Source: Bdellovibrionales bacterium (GTDB taxonomy: Bacteria > Bdellovibrionota > UBA1018). From it: DNA of 40,365 nt. Below, one piece after another: positions 16,075 through 24,084 of the stretch. The position numbers and the translations under genes are program-made. The stretch spans positions 1 through 40,365 of the forward strand of contig JAEUWC010000001.1 in the NCBI GenBank assembly GCA_016786465.1, read 5' to 3'. Each line of letters starts with the position of its first letter. Position 1 is the first letter of the stretch. The notes beneath the pieces are model-generated. The model saw only the letters and a program-made list of their open reading frames with translations, searched no databases and was not told where the DNA came from.

Positions 16075-17091
16075 TTGACCCACTTCGAGGTTCCATTGGC
16101 GGATTCATTTCGGTTCGTGATCGAGCTTCCTAAAAAGGTTTCTGTTTCGGGCAGGGTTCTGTCGCGGGACGATTTCTTCGAATTTCTTTGGGCCAAATAC
16201 GGAAGCGTGGGCCTAGTTGGAATTCACGAAGGAACCGTGCTGGCAGAACAGGCGGCACCCCAAGGCAAGGAAACCGAATCTTGGACCTTGGATTCGGCCG
16301 AAGCGCCGCGCGAACGTGATTGGATCGGCGACCAGAATCAGCTTCGCGTTGAAATTTACTGCGAATCGGAAGTAGCGGCCCAGAAGATCCACGGCGAACT
16401 TTTGGCGGAAAATGTTTTTCCTGTCTTAGCGATCGAGAAAGTCGAAGATCAGGATTGGGACGCCGAATGGAAGGCTTCGTTTCAAGGAAGCGAAGTTGAA
16501 CCATTTTGGCGAATCTTGCCACCCTGGGTGGACGAAGCCGCTAGTCCGGGGCGCGCCGCAGATGGAAAAGTTTTGATTCGTCTGAATCCCGGCGCGGGAT
16601 TCGGGACGGGGACCCATGAAACGACTCAGCTTTGCCTGGAAGTTTTTGGGCGTTGGTCAAAACTGCAGACTCAAGGAAAACTGAAGGGGCTTCGTGTTTT
16701 GGATTTTGGTTCCGGATCGGGAATCCTTTCTTTTGGCGCCGCGCTTTTGGGCGCTCAAGTTCTTTCAATTGAAATCGATCCGCTAGCCATCGAAAACGGT
16801 GTCGAGAACGCCGTTCGAAACGGGATTTCGGACCAGATTGTTTTTGCGGATCTGCTTCCGCCACAACCCGACCGCAGCGATCGCTTTGACCTGATCTTTG
16901 CAAATATTTTGAAGCCCGTTCTTCTTCGTTTTCGCGACGAACTTCTTTCCCGGTTGAAACCGGGAGGGATTTTGATTCTTTCGGGATTAGTCGAAAACGA
17001 CGTGGCTGAAGTGTCGAAGGCCTATGCTTCGGCGGGGCCCTTGCAGGTTTTTCAGAAAAACGAATGGCGCGCTATTTCGACCCGTTTTTAA
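16075..17091 (+). CDS. prmA: Ribosomal protein L11 methyltransferase
   Basis: PrmA trimethylates amino groups of ribosomal protein L11. The C-terminal half has the SAM-binding motif VLDFGSGSGILSFGAALLGA near residues 213-232, the acidic loop IEIDPLAIENG, and FANILKPVL, the PrmA form of the NPPY-like motif. Upstream, AGFGTGTHETTQLCLE is the classical PrmA stretch. At 338 residues the N-terminal substrate-binding domain is somewhat longer than in E. coli (293). The start is a TTG 28 bases after rng, and no better ATG exists. Its last 20 bases overlap the convergent GT22 gene. Confidence 0.92.
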   Translation: MTHFEVPLADSFRFVIELPKKVSVSGRVLSRDDFFEFLWAKYGSVGLVGIHEGTVLAEQAAPQGKETESWTLDSAEAPRERDWIGDQNQLRVEIYCESEVAAQKIHGELLAENVFPVLAIEKVEDQDWDAEWKASFQGSEVEPFWRILPPWVDEAASPGRAADGKVLIRLNPGAGFGTGTHETTQLCLEVFGRWSKLQTQGKLKGLRVLDFGSGSGILSFGAALLGAQVLSIEIDPLAIENGVENAVRNGISDQIVFADLLPPQPDRSDRFDLIFANILKPVLLRFRDELLSRLKPGGILILSGLVENDVAEVSKAYASAGPLQVFQKNEWRAISTRF

Positions 17092-18544
17092 GAAGGGCCC
17101 AGAATCCCTGCGCCGGTCCAAGCGCTTTCCATCCCATCCAAGTTCCTTCGAAGTAAGCGACTTCCTTGGCCTGAACAATCGCGTAAGAACAGTTCTGAAA
17201 CTGGGTTTCCAAAACGGGGCGCGCGTCTCGGGTTTCAACGTAATCCATTTTCTGACCCAGGATCATGTTGCCGCGGCTCCAAGACCAGTTGTGACTGGCC
17301 AAGACCACGCAGGGTGTGACGCCGTCTTTGCGTCGGGCATCCTTTGAAATTCGGTCTTCCAGTTCGCTGATATCGGTCGTGGTTAAGTAGATCGGAACTT
17401 GAAGGGCCCAGTTGGCTAAGGGCTGTAAAAGTCCCAATGTAAGCCCGACCCAGACCCAAGGCATCAGACGTTGAAAGCGGGCAGATCTGGCCTGAAACCA
17501 AGAATCGGCCTTGAAGGCTTTGGGTAAAAGCACTGCGATCCAGGCTGTCCAAACCGGAATCCAAGGCAGAAGAAATCGAAATTCTTTATGGGGAAGGGCT
17601 GTCAGCGCCAGAAAGAAAACGATAAATCCAGCCGCCAAAGTAAGAAGTGATTCCGGGATTCCTTTCTTCAGTTCTTTGATTTTCAGCGACACGTTTGAAA
17701 AAAAGATGATCCGAAAAACAAGGGTGGCCATCAGCACCATCGCCGGAGTTCCCACGACCTGAATGAATTCTTTGAAGTAAAAAGACGCAGGTTCTGTTCC
17801 GTAAAAAATTGAAATCTTGTTTCCGTCTTCAAGTTGGCGAAGAAGCGTCTGATAGGGGCGTCCCCAGCTGATCCAATCCAAAAGCCCGTAACCTAGGAAA
17901 GAAAGGAATGCTCCGAAAAGAAGCATCTTGGATTTTCCTTTGCGAAAAAAATCCAGCGCTAGCATCACGACGATCCAAGCGGCAGATTGAATTTTGACTA
18001 AAAATGGAAGCCCAATGGCCAAGCCCTTATTGAAGCCGCTGGCCTTGCGCCCATCATCGGCATTCAAGATCCAAGGAAAACTGAAACCCACAAAAAGCAT
18101 CAGAACATGGTCCTGAAGCGTCGACGCCGCCCAGCGCACGGGCATGGGAAAAAAAAGCTGCGTGGACAAGGCGGTCAGCACCGCCCAGAAGGGAATCCCT
18201 AAATTCAAAAGGGTTCTTGCGACCACCCACCACATCGCCACATCGAAGCAAGCCGTGATGGACCGGGCCCAGTGGATGGATTCAAGCCCAGATTGAAAAC
18301 CCAACCAGGATCCGATTTTTACCACAGGCATGTAAAGAAGGGGCACAAACCAAGAACGGTAACCTTCCAGCCATTCCCAGGCCATGTAGCCATACCCGAA
18401 AACAGCTTTTGCAGCCGGTTCCAGGGTTTGGAACTGTTCATCGGGCCAAAACATATCGGCTCGTCCCATCGCCACGCGAAGGCGAAGGTACAGTCCAAAA
18501 AGCAGGGCTAAGCCCAGCAGAATTTGCGCTTTTTTTGGTCGCAT
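17072..18544 (-). CDS. GT22-family membrane mannosyltransferase (PIG-B/ALG9-like)
   Basis: This is an integral membrane protein of 490 residues with about ten hydrophobic helices. It carries the two hallmarks of family GT22 dolichol- or lipid-phosphate-mannose-dependent mannosyltransferases: an acidic site in the first external loop, FWPDEQFQTLEP (32-43), and HKEFRFLLP (319-327). GYGYMAWEW and YRSWFVPLLY between them also match. The eukaryotic members (ALG9, ALG12, PIG-B) add mannose to N-glycan or GPI precursors. Here it probably mannosylates an envelope glycan or glycolipid, with polyprenyl-phosphate-mannose as donor (inferred). manC, which makes GDP-mannose, lies 800 bases away. The soluble C-terminal ~90 residues may be periplasmic. 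Confidence 0.75.
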   Translation of the reverse strand: MRPKKAQILLGLALLFGLYLRLRVAMGRADMFWPDEQFQTLEPAAKAVFGYGYMAWEWLEGYRSWFVPLLYMPVVKIGSWLGFQSGLESIHWARSITACFDVAMWWVVARTLLNLGIPFWAVLTALSTQLFFPMPVRWAASTLQDHVLMLFVGFSFPWILNADDGRKASGFNKGLAIGLPFLVKIQSAAWIVVMLALDFFRKGKSKMLLFGAFLSFLGYGLLDWISWGRPYQTLLRQLEDGNKISIFYGTEPASFYFKEFIQVVGTPAMVLMATLVFRIIFFSNVSLKIKELKKGIPESLLTLAAGFIVFFLALTALPHKEFRFLLPWIPVWTAWIAVLLPKAFKADSWFQARSARFQRLMPWVWVGLTLGLLQPLANWALQVPIYLTTTDISELEDRISKDARRKDGVTPCVVLASHNWSWSRGNMILGQKMDYVETRDARPVLETQFQNCSYAIVQAKEVAYFEGTWMGWKALGPAQGFWALLKNGSK

Positions 18545-18565
18545 GAGTCTGACATCATTTTAGCG

Positions 18566-19330
18566 ATGCATCAGGCCGTTTTCATCTGGATTCTTCTGAT
18601 ATCACCTGCAGCTTTGGCGCAATCACCCACGCCGATCGTGGCCTCGCCTAGTCCGTCACCTAGTCCGTCACCTAGTCTGGTGCCATCGCCCAGGTCGACC
18701 GAAATCGCCGAGATCATCATGCAAGGTGCAAGCGCATCCCCGGTTCCTTCGCCGGGGGTGTCGCAGGCCGCTTCTGGGATCGCGGTTGCTCCGAATCGGT
18801 CGCCCCTGTCTTTGCCCGGAACTTACGCAGGGGTTCGCCAAGGGTTGGTCTTTCCCAGTCAAGATCTGGTGATCCAGTACGACATCGGTTTTTTCATCGA
18901 GCGCGAATTTCAGCGCGCAGGACGCGGAACCCGGGTCTTTGGGTTTGGCATTCAGCTGGGCGGGCAGGATTTGGCATCCGGAGATGCTCTTCACCAGGCT
19001 TGGGTTTCGGTGGACGGGCGTTTTGAACTGGGAAATCGCTTCTTTATCGGGGGGCGCTTGGGACCAGTTTTTAAATCCCTGACCAGGACCGTGAATTCTG
19101 CGCTGCTGGGGACATTCGAAGACACGACAACGACCAGTCACTTTCGCTTTGGTCCAACATTGACTTACGAACCGATCATTTCCTGGCCGGGATATTGGGA
19201 TGGATTTTTGCGATCACTGGTGACGTACACAAAAGTCGGCGTCGAAGTTTCAGCCTTTGCGCAAACGGGCCAACCCCTGCTGACGGGATTTCAGACGTTT
19301 TTTTACATTCGCGGCCGTTTCTGGCGCTAG
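18566..19330 (+). CDS. Outer-membrane-barrel-like exported protein with Pro-Ser linker
   Basis: I chose the ATG at 18566, which gives 254 residues beginning MHQAVFIWILLISPAALAQ, a clear signal peptide. A longer frame opens at 18524 but its start would overlap the divergent GT22 gene. After cleavage comes a Ser/Pro repeat (SPSPSPSPS, encoded by a 12-base tandem repeat) and a low-complexity stretch to about residue 75. The rest shows alternating hydrophobic strands with Tyr/Phe/Gly (FGFGIQLGG, FFIGGRLGPVF, and a final FFYIRGRFWR ending in an aromatic residue then Arg), as in small beta-barrels. The function is unknown. The 3' end overlaps the convergent manC by four bases. Confidence 0.6.
   Translation: MHQAVFIWILLISPAALAQSPTPIVASPSPSPSPSPSLVPSPRSTEIAEIIMQGASASPVPSPGVSQAASGIAVAPNRSPLSLPGTYAGVRQGLVFPSQDLVIQYDIGFFIEREFQRAGRGTRVFGFGIQLGGQDLASGDALHQAWVSVDGRFELGNRFFIGGRLGPVFKSLTRTVNSALLGTFEDTTTTSHFRFGPTLTYEPIISWPGYWDGFLRSLVTYTKVGVEVSAFAQTGQPLLTGFQTFFYIRGRFWR
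18647..18677 (+). repeat. 12-bp tandem repeat inside the Pro-Ser linker
   Basis: CCTAGTCCGTCA occurs twice perfectly (18647-18670) and starts a third time, keeping frame and encoding Pro-Ser pairs. Twelve-base units can expand or shrink without breaking the frame, so linker length may vary between strains. Confidence 0.8.
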
Positions 19331-20709
19331 TTGCGTTTGTAGTCGTCTTGGTAGCGAACGATGTCGTCTTCGCCAAAGTAAGATCCGACTTGGACTTCCA
19401 CAAATTCGACCATTTCCTTGGTGGGGTTTCGCATTCGGTGCTTGGCGCCCAAAGGAATGTAAATATGTTCGCCCGGCTTGGGCTTCAGAACTTCGTCATT
19501 CAAAACGACTTCGGGGTTACCGCGAACGACAACCCAATGTTCGGCGCGCTTAGCGTGCGATTGATAGGAAAGTTGCTGGCCTGGGTCGACCCGAATGACT
19601 TTGGACTTGAAAAGATCCGTGTCGCGCAGAATTTCAAAATATCCCCAGGGGCGGTATTCGAATTCGTGCTGGGTGGCTTCCGGAAGCTTGGCTTCTTTGG
19701 CTGCCGCTTGGGCATCCTTTACTTTTTGCGACTGGCCTTTTTTGACCAGTAAAAGAGCATCCGGCGTGTCGACCGCGATCACCGAATTGATCCCGATAAA
19801 AGAATAGGATTTCTTTTGGGGTACGGCTGAAAAAGCGAAGTTATCTTGGGCGTCGATTTCGATGACCTTGGCTTCGGACTTACCGGTGATCTTGGCGACT
19901 TCATCCCAGCTTCCCACATCGTTCCAACCCAGGTCGGTGCAGGGGATGCAGAAAAATTCAGGCAGCTTTTCCATCACACCATAGTCGATGCTGATGGATG
20001 GGACTTTTTCATAAATCGACTTCAGTTCGGCGGCTGGATTCTTAGAAGCTTCAAAAGGCCCCCAGACGTCTGGCAAAAGTTTTTTCAATTCGTCGATCAT
20101 TCGGTCAGCGCGAAAAATAAAAACGCCAGCGTTCCAGACGTAATTTCCAGTTTTTAGAAATCCTTCAGCTGTTTTCAGGTCGGGCTTTTCGCGGAAGCGA
20201 ACGGCTTTCACCGCTTCGGGTTTTCCTGGCTTCATCGATCCCGACGGGATTTCAATGTACCCGTATCCGGTTGCAGGAAAGGTGGGCTGAATTCCCAGCG
20301 TCACGACTTTGCCTTCAAGCGCGGCCTTTTCGGCAGTTGCCAGAGCGGCTTGGAAAGCTTTTTCGTTTTCCACGAAGTGATCTGCAGGAAAGATCCCCAC
20401 GACTTCTTTTTCGCGGCCTTGAACTTGTAATTGTCGACACGCCAGTGCGATAGCGGCTGCGGTGTTTCGGCCAAAGGGTTCTGCCAAAATCTGTTCGGCT
20501 GGCAGGGAAAGATCTCGGTACAATCTTTCTGTCAAAGTCTTCATCCCCGTGGTCGTGATGACCCATGGGGAACCCAAGGGCTTTAAGCGCCGTACGGTTT
20601 TTTGAATTAGGGATTCGTCGAAAAGATCACAAAACTGCTTGGGGAAGCTTTCGCGAGAAACCGGCCAAAGTCGGGTTCCGCTTCCGCCGGAAAGAATCAT
20701 TGGGACCAT
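19327..20709 (-). CDS. manC: Mannose-1-phosphate guanylyltransferase / mannose-6-phosphate isomerase
   Basis: This type II bifunctional enzyme makes GDP-mannose from mannose-1-phosphate and GTP and can also isomerise fructose-6-phosphate. The N-terminal nucleotidyltransferase domain starts MVPMILSGGSGTRLWPVSRE with PKQF, and has FGRNTAAAIALA and the FREKPD stretch. The C-terminal cupin domain (about 350-460) has YRPWGYFEIL, LSYQSHAKRAEHW and GEHIYIPLGAKHRM, which carries the isomerase metal site. The length (460) is normal. Its start overlaps the ugd stop by 13 bases, so the two sugar-nucleotide enzymes are co-translated. They supply activated sugars for envelope polysaccharide. Confidence 0.94.
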   Translation of the reverse strand: MVPMILSGGSGTRLWPVSRESFPKQFCDLFDESLIQKTVRRLKPLGSPWVITTTGMKTLTERLYRDLSLPAEQILAEPFGRNTAAAIALACRQLQVQGREKEVVGIFPADHFVENEKAFQAALATAEKAALEGKVVTLGIQPTFPATGYGYIEIPSGSMKPGKPEAVKAVRFREKPDLKTAEGFLKTGNYVWNAGVFIFRADRMIDELKKLLPDVWGPFEASKNPAAELKSIYEKVPSISIDYGVMEKLPEFFCIPCTDLGWNDVGSWDEVAKITGKSEAKVIEIDAQDNFAFSAVPQKKSYSFIGINSVIAVDTPDALLLVKKGQSQKVKDAQAAAKEAKLPEATQHEFEYRPWGYFEILRDTDLFKSKVIRVDPGQQLSYQSHAKRAEHWVVVRGNPEVVLNDEVLKPKPGEHIYIPLGAKHRMRNPTKEMVEFVEVQVGSYFGEDDIVRYQDDYKRN

Positions 20710-22031
20710 TTGGGCCTGCCTACTGAATAAAGTTCCATTCCCTTTTTACCGACCCGGACCGGGTCATAGATGTTTCGACCGTCGAAAATAATCGGTTCTT
20801 TCATCAGGGACTTCATCTTTTCGAAGTCAGGTTCACGGAAAGGTTTCCATTCAGTCACCACGCAAAGCGCTGATGCGCCTTTCAGGGCGTCGTATGGGTT
20901 TTCAGCGAAGCTGACTTTTGGGTTTTTTTCTAGCATCGGCTTTGCGTGACTGATCGCCACGGGGTCGTGGGCTACGATTTCAGCGCCGGCGCGGGTTAGG
21001 GCTTCGATGACTTCCAGGCTGGGGGCTTCGCGAAGGTCGTCGGTTCCAGGCTTAAACGAAAGTCCCCAAAGCGCGATCGTCTTCCCTTTTAGGTCGGCGC
21101 CTAAGCGTTTGAAGATTTTTTGAACATAGCGGGCTTTCTGCATGGCGTTCACTTCTTCAACCGCATCTAGGATCAAAAGTTTTTCGTCAAAATCGCGACC
21201 TGTTTTGATCAAAGCCTTCACGTCTTTTGGGAAGCATGAACCGCCGTAGCCGATTCCGGCGTACAAGAAAGGTTGTCCAATCCTGGGGTCCGAACCAATG
21301 CCCATGCGAACGCGCTCGACATCGGCGCCGGTTTTTTCACAAAGGCGCGAAAGTTCGTTCATGAAGGAAATCTTGGTCGCCAGCATCGCATTGGCGGCGT
21401 ATTTGGTCATTTCTGATGACAAGGGATCCATGAAAAGAATCGGGTGACCGTTCTTCACGAAAGGATCGTATAGTTCTTGAAGAAGGGCCCGGGCGCGATC
21501 GGTTTTGACTCCGACCACAATTCGCGAAGGGCGAAGGCAATCTTCGATCGCAGCGCCTTCTTTTAAAAATTCAGGATTCGAAACGACATCGAAATCCAGA
21601 TTCTTTCCGCGCTTGGAAAGCGCAGCCTGGATGGTCTTTTCCACTTTTTCCGCCGTGCCGACTGGAACGGTCGATTTGTTGATGATCACGCGGTAACCCG
21701 ACATTTGGGTTCCGATCGTGTCGGCCACTTGAAGCACGTATTTCAGATCCGCACTTCCGTCGACATCCGACGGGGTACCGACTGCGATGAAAATCAGTTC
21801 GCCATGTTCAATCGCGGCCTTGGGATCGGTGGTGAAGTGAAGGCGTTCTGACTTGATATTCGTCGTCAGAAGGTCTTCCAAGCCGGGTTCGTAAATCGGG
21901 GAACGACCCGCCTTCAAAGCTTTGACCTTGTTTTCGTCGACATCGCAGCAAAGGACGTCGTTTCCCATTTCCGCCAAGCAGGTCCCAGTCACGAGACCCA
22001 CGTAACCCACTCCAAACACTGAAATTTTCAT
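20697..22031 (-). CDS. ugd: UDP-glucose 6-dehydrogenase
   Basis: Ugd oxidises UDP-glucose twice to UDP-glucuronate with NAD. From the ATG at 22031 (preferred over a GTG five codons upstream because family members begin MKISVFG) the product has 444 residues. It has the Rossmann motif GVGYVG at 7-12, STVPVGTAEKV, SNPEFLKEGAAIEDC and the catalytic Cys266 in GYGGSCFPKD. The C-terminal UDP-binding domain includes ALWGLSFKPGTDDLREAPS. It is operonic with manC downstream. UDP-glucuronate would feed capsule, LPS or other acidic polysaccharide. Confidence 0.96.
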   Translation of the reverse strand: MKISVFGVGYVGLVTGTCLAEMGNDVLCCDVDENKVKALKAGRSPIYEPGLEDLLTTNIKSERLHFTTDPKAAIEHGELIFIAVGTPSDVDGSADLKYVLQVADTIGTQMSGYRVIINKSTVPVGTAEKVEKTIQAALSKRGKNLDFDVVSNPEFLKEGAAIEDCLRPSRIVVGVKTDRARALLQELYDPFVKNGHPILFMDPLSSEMTKYAANAMLATKISFMNELSRLCEKTGADVERVRMGIGSDPRIGQPFLYAGIGYGGSCFPKDVKALIKTGRDFDEKLLILDAVEEVNAMQKARYVQKIFKRLGADLKGKTIALWGLSFKPGTDDLREAPSLEVIEALTRAGAEIVAHDPVAISHAKPMLEKNPKVSFAENPYDALKGASALCVVTEWKPFREPDFEKMKSLMKEPIIFDGRNIYDPVRVGKKGMELYSVGRPKWSQ

Positions 22032-22076
22032 ATGGTCCGGGGACACTAAGCCGAAAATTTGCTAAGTGCCAGGCAA

Positions 22077-22646
22077 ATGGAGCGCACTTGGATCTGGATA
22101 GAACCTAGAATGACAAGCCGAGTCGATCGGCTTTGGCCTGACCTGGAATGGTTGGGGCGTCGGGACGGGGTTCAATGGATGCGCGTACAGTGGCCGGAAG
22201 TGCGGTGGGTACCGTCGCGTGTCCGCGAGATCGCCCAAGCCGACCCCGAAAAGGTCGTCGTGACCTATTCAGAACAGCTTTTTTCCAAAGGCAGCCTTTT
22301 GAAGGGCGACTATTCTAGGTTGATATCGGGCTTAAAATCGAAATCAGACGCTAGGATTATTGCGGCTTTGCCATCGCCACTTCCGGGCCGGATTTTTAAG
22401 CGTGAAACTTTGGATGGGGTCGATGCGGTCATTCGTTTTTATCCGCAAGCCCAAGGGAAGCTGGGTCAGAAGCCGGCCAGGCCTGAATTTCTTTTGAACC
22501 TACCTGCGGACGCAGGCAAGCCAGTGGCTGCAGGAATTCCTGGCACCATCAGCCGATCGGGGCAAGTGGCCCCGGTATCGCAAGAAACGCCAAACCTTCG
22601 AAAACATGCGGAAAGCCTGTTCGACTTTCTGAAATCTTCCTGCTAG
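22077..22646 (+). CDS. Protein of unknown function
   Basis: I do not recognise this protein. From the ATG at 22077 it has 189 residues; a TTG at 22059 would add six. It is rich in Trp and Arg at the N-terminus (WIWIEPR, RLWPDLEWLGRRDG, VQWMRVQWPEVRWVP). It has no signal peptide or membrane segment, and a Pro/Gly-rich C-terminal third ends in a short helix. VVVTYSEQLFSKGSLLKGDYSRLISGL in the middle reads like a folded alpha/beta segment. It ends 11 bases before slyD and is probably transcribed with it. It is divergent from ugd. Confidence 0.55.
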   Translation: MERTWIWIEPRMTSRVDRLWPDLEWLGRRDGVQWMRVQWPEVRWVPSRVREIAQADPEKVVVTYSEQLFSKGSLLKGDYSRLISGLKSKSDARIIAALPSPLPGRIFKRETLDGVDAVIRFYPQAQGKLGQKPARPEFLLNLPADAGKPVAAGIPGTISRSGQVAPVSQETPNLRKHAESLFDFLKSSC

Positions 22647-22657
22647 CGTCCGTGTCC

Positions 22658-23146
22658 ATGGAAACTATTGAATCTGGAAAAGTTGTGGAGTTAGCCTACA
22701 CCCTGAAGAGCGATAGCGGCGAAGTCTTGGACCAAGCCGATCAGAAAGATCCTTTCGCTTATATTCATGGCGCGGATCAAATCGTGCCCGGCCTAGAAAG
22801 CGCCCTGGATGGCTGCAAGGTCGGTGATAAGAAAAAAGTCAAAGTTTCACCAAAAGACGGTTACGGCGAAGTTCGTGAAGATCTGAAAGTTTCCGTCAAG
22901 CGCACGCAGTTTCCGGAAAACGTGAAGCTGAAGCCAGGAATGCAGTTTGAAAGCCAAGACGCCGACGGAAACGGAATTATTTTTACCGTCGAAGCGATCG
23001 AAGGCGACCAAGTTAAAATCGATGGCAATCACCCGATGGCCGGACAGACTTTGCACTTCGAAGTCGAAGTTCTGAATATTCGCGAAGCCACCGAAGAAGA
23101 AATGAATCACGGGCACGTTCACGGACCCGGCGGACATCATCATTGA
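22658..23146 (+). CDS. slyD: SlyD-type FKBP peptidyl-prolyl isomerase
   Basis: The protein is a folding catalyst and metal-binding chaperone. I chose the ATG at 22658 (162 residues), two codons after an in-frame GTG. The split FKBP domain (VVELAYTLKSDSGEVLDQ, YIHGADQIVPGLESALDG, then GQTLHFEVEVLNIREAT) surrounds the insert-in-flap chaperone domain (about residues 70-125, with NHPMAGQTL at its end). The tail GHVHGPGGHHH is a short His-rich nickel/metal site of the SlyD kind. No signal peptide is present, so it is cytoplasmic. Confidence 0.92.
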   Translation: METIESGKVVELAYTLKSDSGEVLDQADQKDPFAYIHGADQIVPGLESALDGCKVGDKKKVKVSPKDGYGEVREDLKVSVKRTQFPENVKLKPGMQFESQDADGNGIIFTVEAIEGDQVKIDGNHPMAGQTLHFEVEVLNIREATEEEMNHGHVHGPGGHHH

Positions 23147-23189
23147 TCCGCATACACGGATCACATTCTCGGGCCGGCTTCGCCTGCCC
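23144..23189 (+). terminator. Two hairpins after slyD, possible terminator
   Basis: TGATCCG and CGGATCA (23144-23163) form a perfect stem that includes the slyD stop. GGGCCGG and CCTGCCC (23171-23189) form a second stem with one mismatch and a CTTCG loop. Neither has a good T-run. The position between convergent genes suggests termination or 3'-end protection. Confidence 0.35.
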
Positions 23190-23212
23190 TGGTCATGAAT
23201 TTCTTGGGTCGT

Positions 23213-24040
23213 TCATCTACGTTTGGTGATCCGAGAAAGCATCGGAAGCCAATCCTTAAACGGAAGCTTCGGAAGTCGTGCAATTCGAGTCACTTCTTTG
23301 CGCAGGCGATCGATCGGCGATTCGCTGGCTAAGTGAAGCGGAACGGGTTTCGAAAGCGGGCTGATCTGGCGAAAAAGTGCGTCTTCTTCATAGACGCCAA
23401 AACGTTGCTCGCTTTGGTCTTTCTGTAACCTTTCAACGGCACGAAGAACCAGGTCGTATTCCATGTGAAGAAGCTGGCTGGCTCCGCTGGGGAAAGACCC
23501 TAGTGCTTCTAGAAATTCTTTTTTGATCCAGACCGATCCCGGAATCAGGTGAGCGTCTTCCCAAAGGACGCGCGGCCGTTGTTGAACCGTGTCTGCCCGA
23601 CCCGGGCCCACGCCGACCCAGATTTCATGCCTTCGAAGGCGATCAACAAAAGGTTGAAGGCGCTGGGGTCCCCAGAAATCGCCCAGTTCCGTCCAAGTGA
23701 TCCAGGATCCACGGGACCTTTGTAGGGCCACATGAAGAAGCGCCGCTGTTGGCCAAAGGCTTGCGCTTCCTTCAACGGGGACGATGACCAAGCGGCCCAG
23801 TCGGATATCTTCGGAAAATGCTTCCCGCAGGTAAAGGCCAACCGAAGGAAGGCCCGCGGCGATCACTTCAGTTCCGATGGGATCCGTTTGATTCAGGATC
23901 GACTGGACGGTTTTTTCCGCCAGCGCTTTTTCGGAAAGGCCAGGGCCCATTTCAGCAGCCCCCGTCCATGAAAACCTGAGGGGAAGCAGCACCGAAACGC
24001 GGGGCAGGGTCGAAGTGAGGTCAGTTGAATACTTTTCCAC
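23213..24040 (-). CDS. Divergent family-2-type glycosyltransferase (GT-A fold, putative)
   Basis: The 275-residue product starts a GT-A-like domain with RVSVLLPLRFSW, then SEKALAEKTVQSILNQTDPIGTEVIAAG, the usual order of a GT2 nucleotide-sugar domain (VSVIIP, TLxSILxQ, EVIVVD). SWITWTELGDFWGPQRLQ stands where GT2 enzymes have the D-x-D-like FLDSDD motif; the metal-binding acids are altered (ELGD). WVGVGPGRAD and IPGSVWIKKEFLEALGSF fit the acceptor half. No membrane segment is seen. Because the DxD site is degenerate, it may be inactive or use another mechanism. It is divergent from valS across 44 bases. Confidence 0.5.
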   Translation of the reverse strand: MEKYSTDLTSTLPRVSVLLPLRFSWTGAAEMGPGLSEKALAEKTVQSILNQTDPIGTEVIAAGLPSVGLYLREAFSEDIRLGRLVIVPVEGSASLWPTAALLHVALQRSRGSWITWTELGDFWGPQRLQPFVDRLRRHEIWVGVGPGRADTVQQRPRVLWEDAHLIPGSVWIKKEFLEALGSFPSGASQLLHMEYDLVLRAVERLQKDQSEQRFGVYEEDALFRQISPLSKPVPLHLASESPIDRLRKEVTRIARLPKLPFKDWLPMLSRITKRR

Positions 24041-24049
24041 TTTGGCAAG

Positions 24050-24078
24050 TTGAGTAACCTGACTGCCGAGATTATAAA
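24050..24078 (+). promoter_or_regulatory. Candidate valS promoter
   Basis: TTGAGT (24050-24055), a 17-base spacer and TATAAA (24073-24078) make a good sigma-70-like promoter. The predicted start site, about seven bases downstream, falls on the A of the valS ATG at 24085, suggesting a leaderless message. Confidence 0.5.
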
Positions 24079-24084
24079 AGGAGG

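Noticed and set aside
18524-18565. Upstream ATG of the barrel-like protein
   Set aside because: It would add 14 residues before the signal peptide and overlap the start of the divergent GT22 gene; the ATG at 18566 gives a clean signal sequence.
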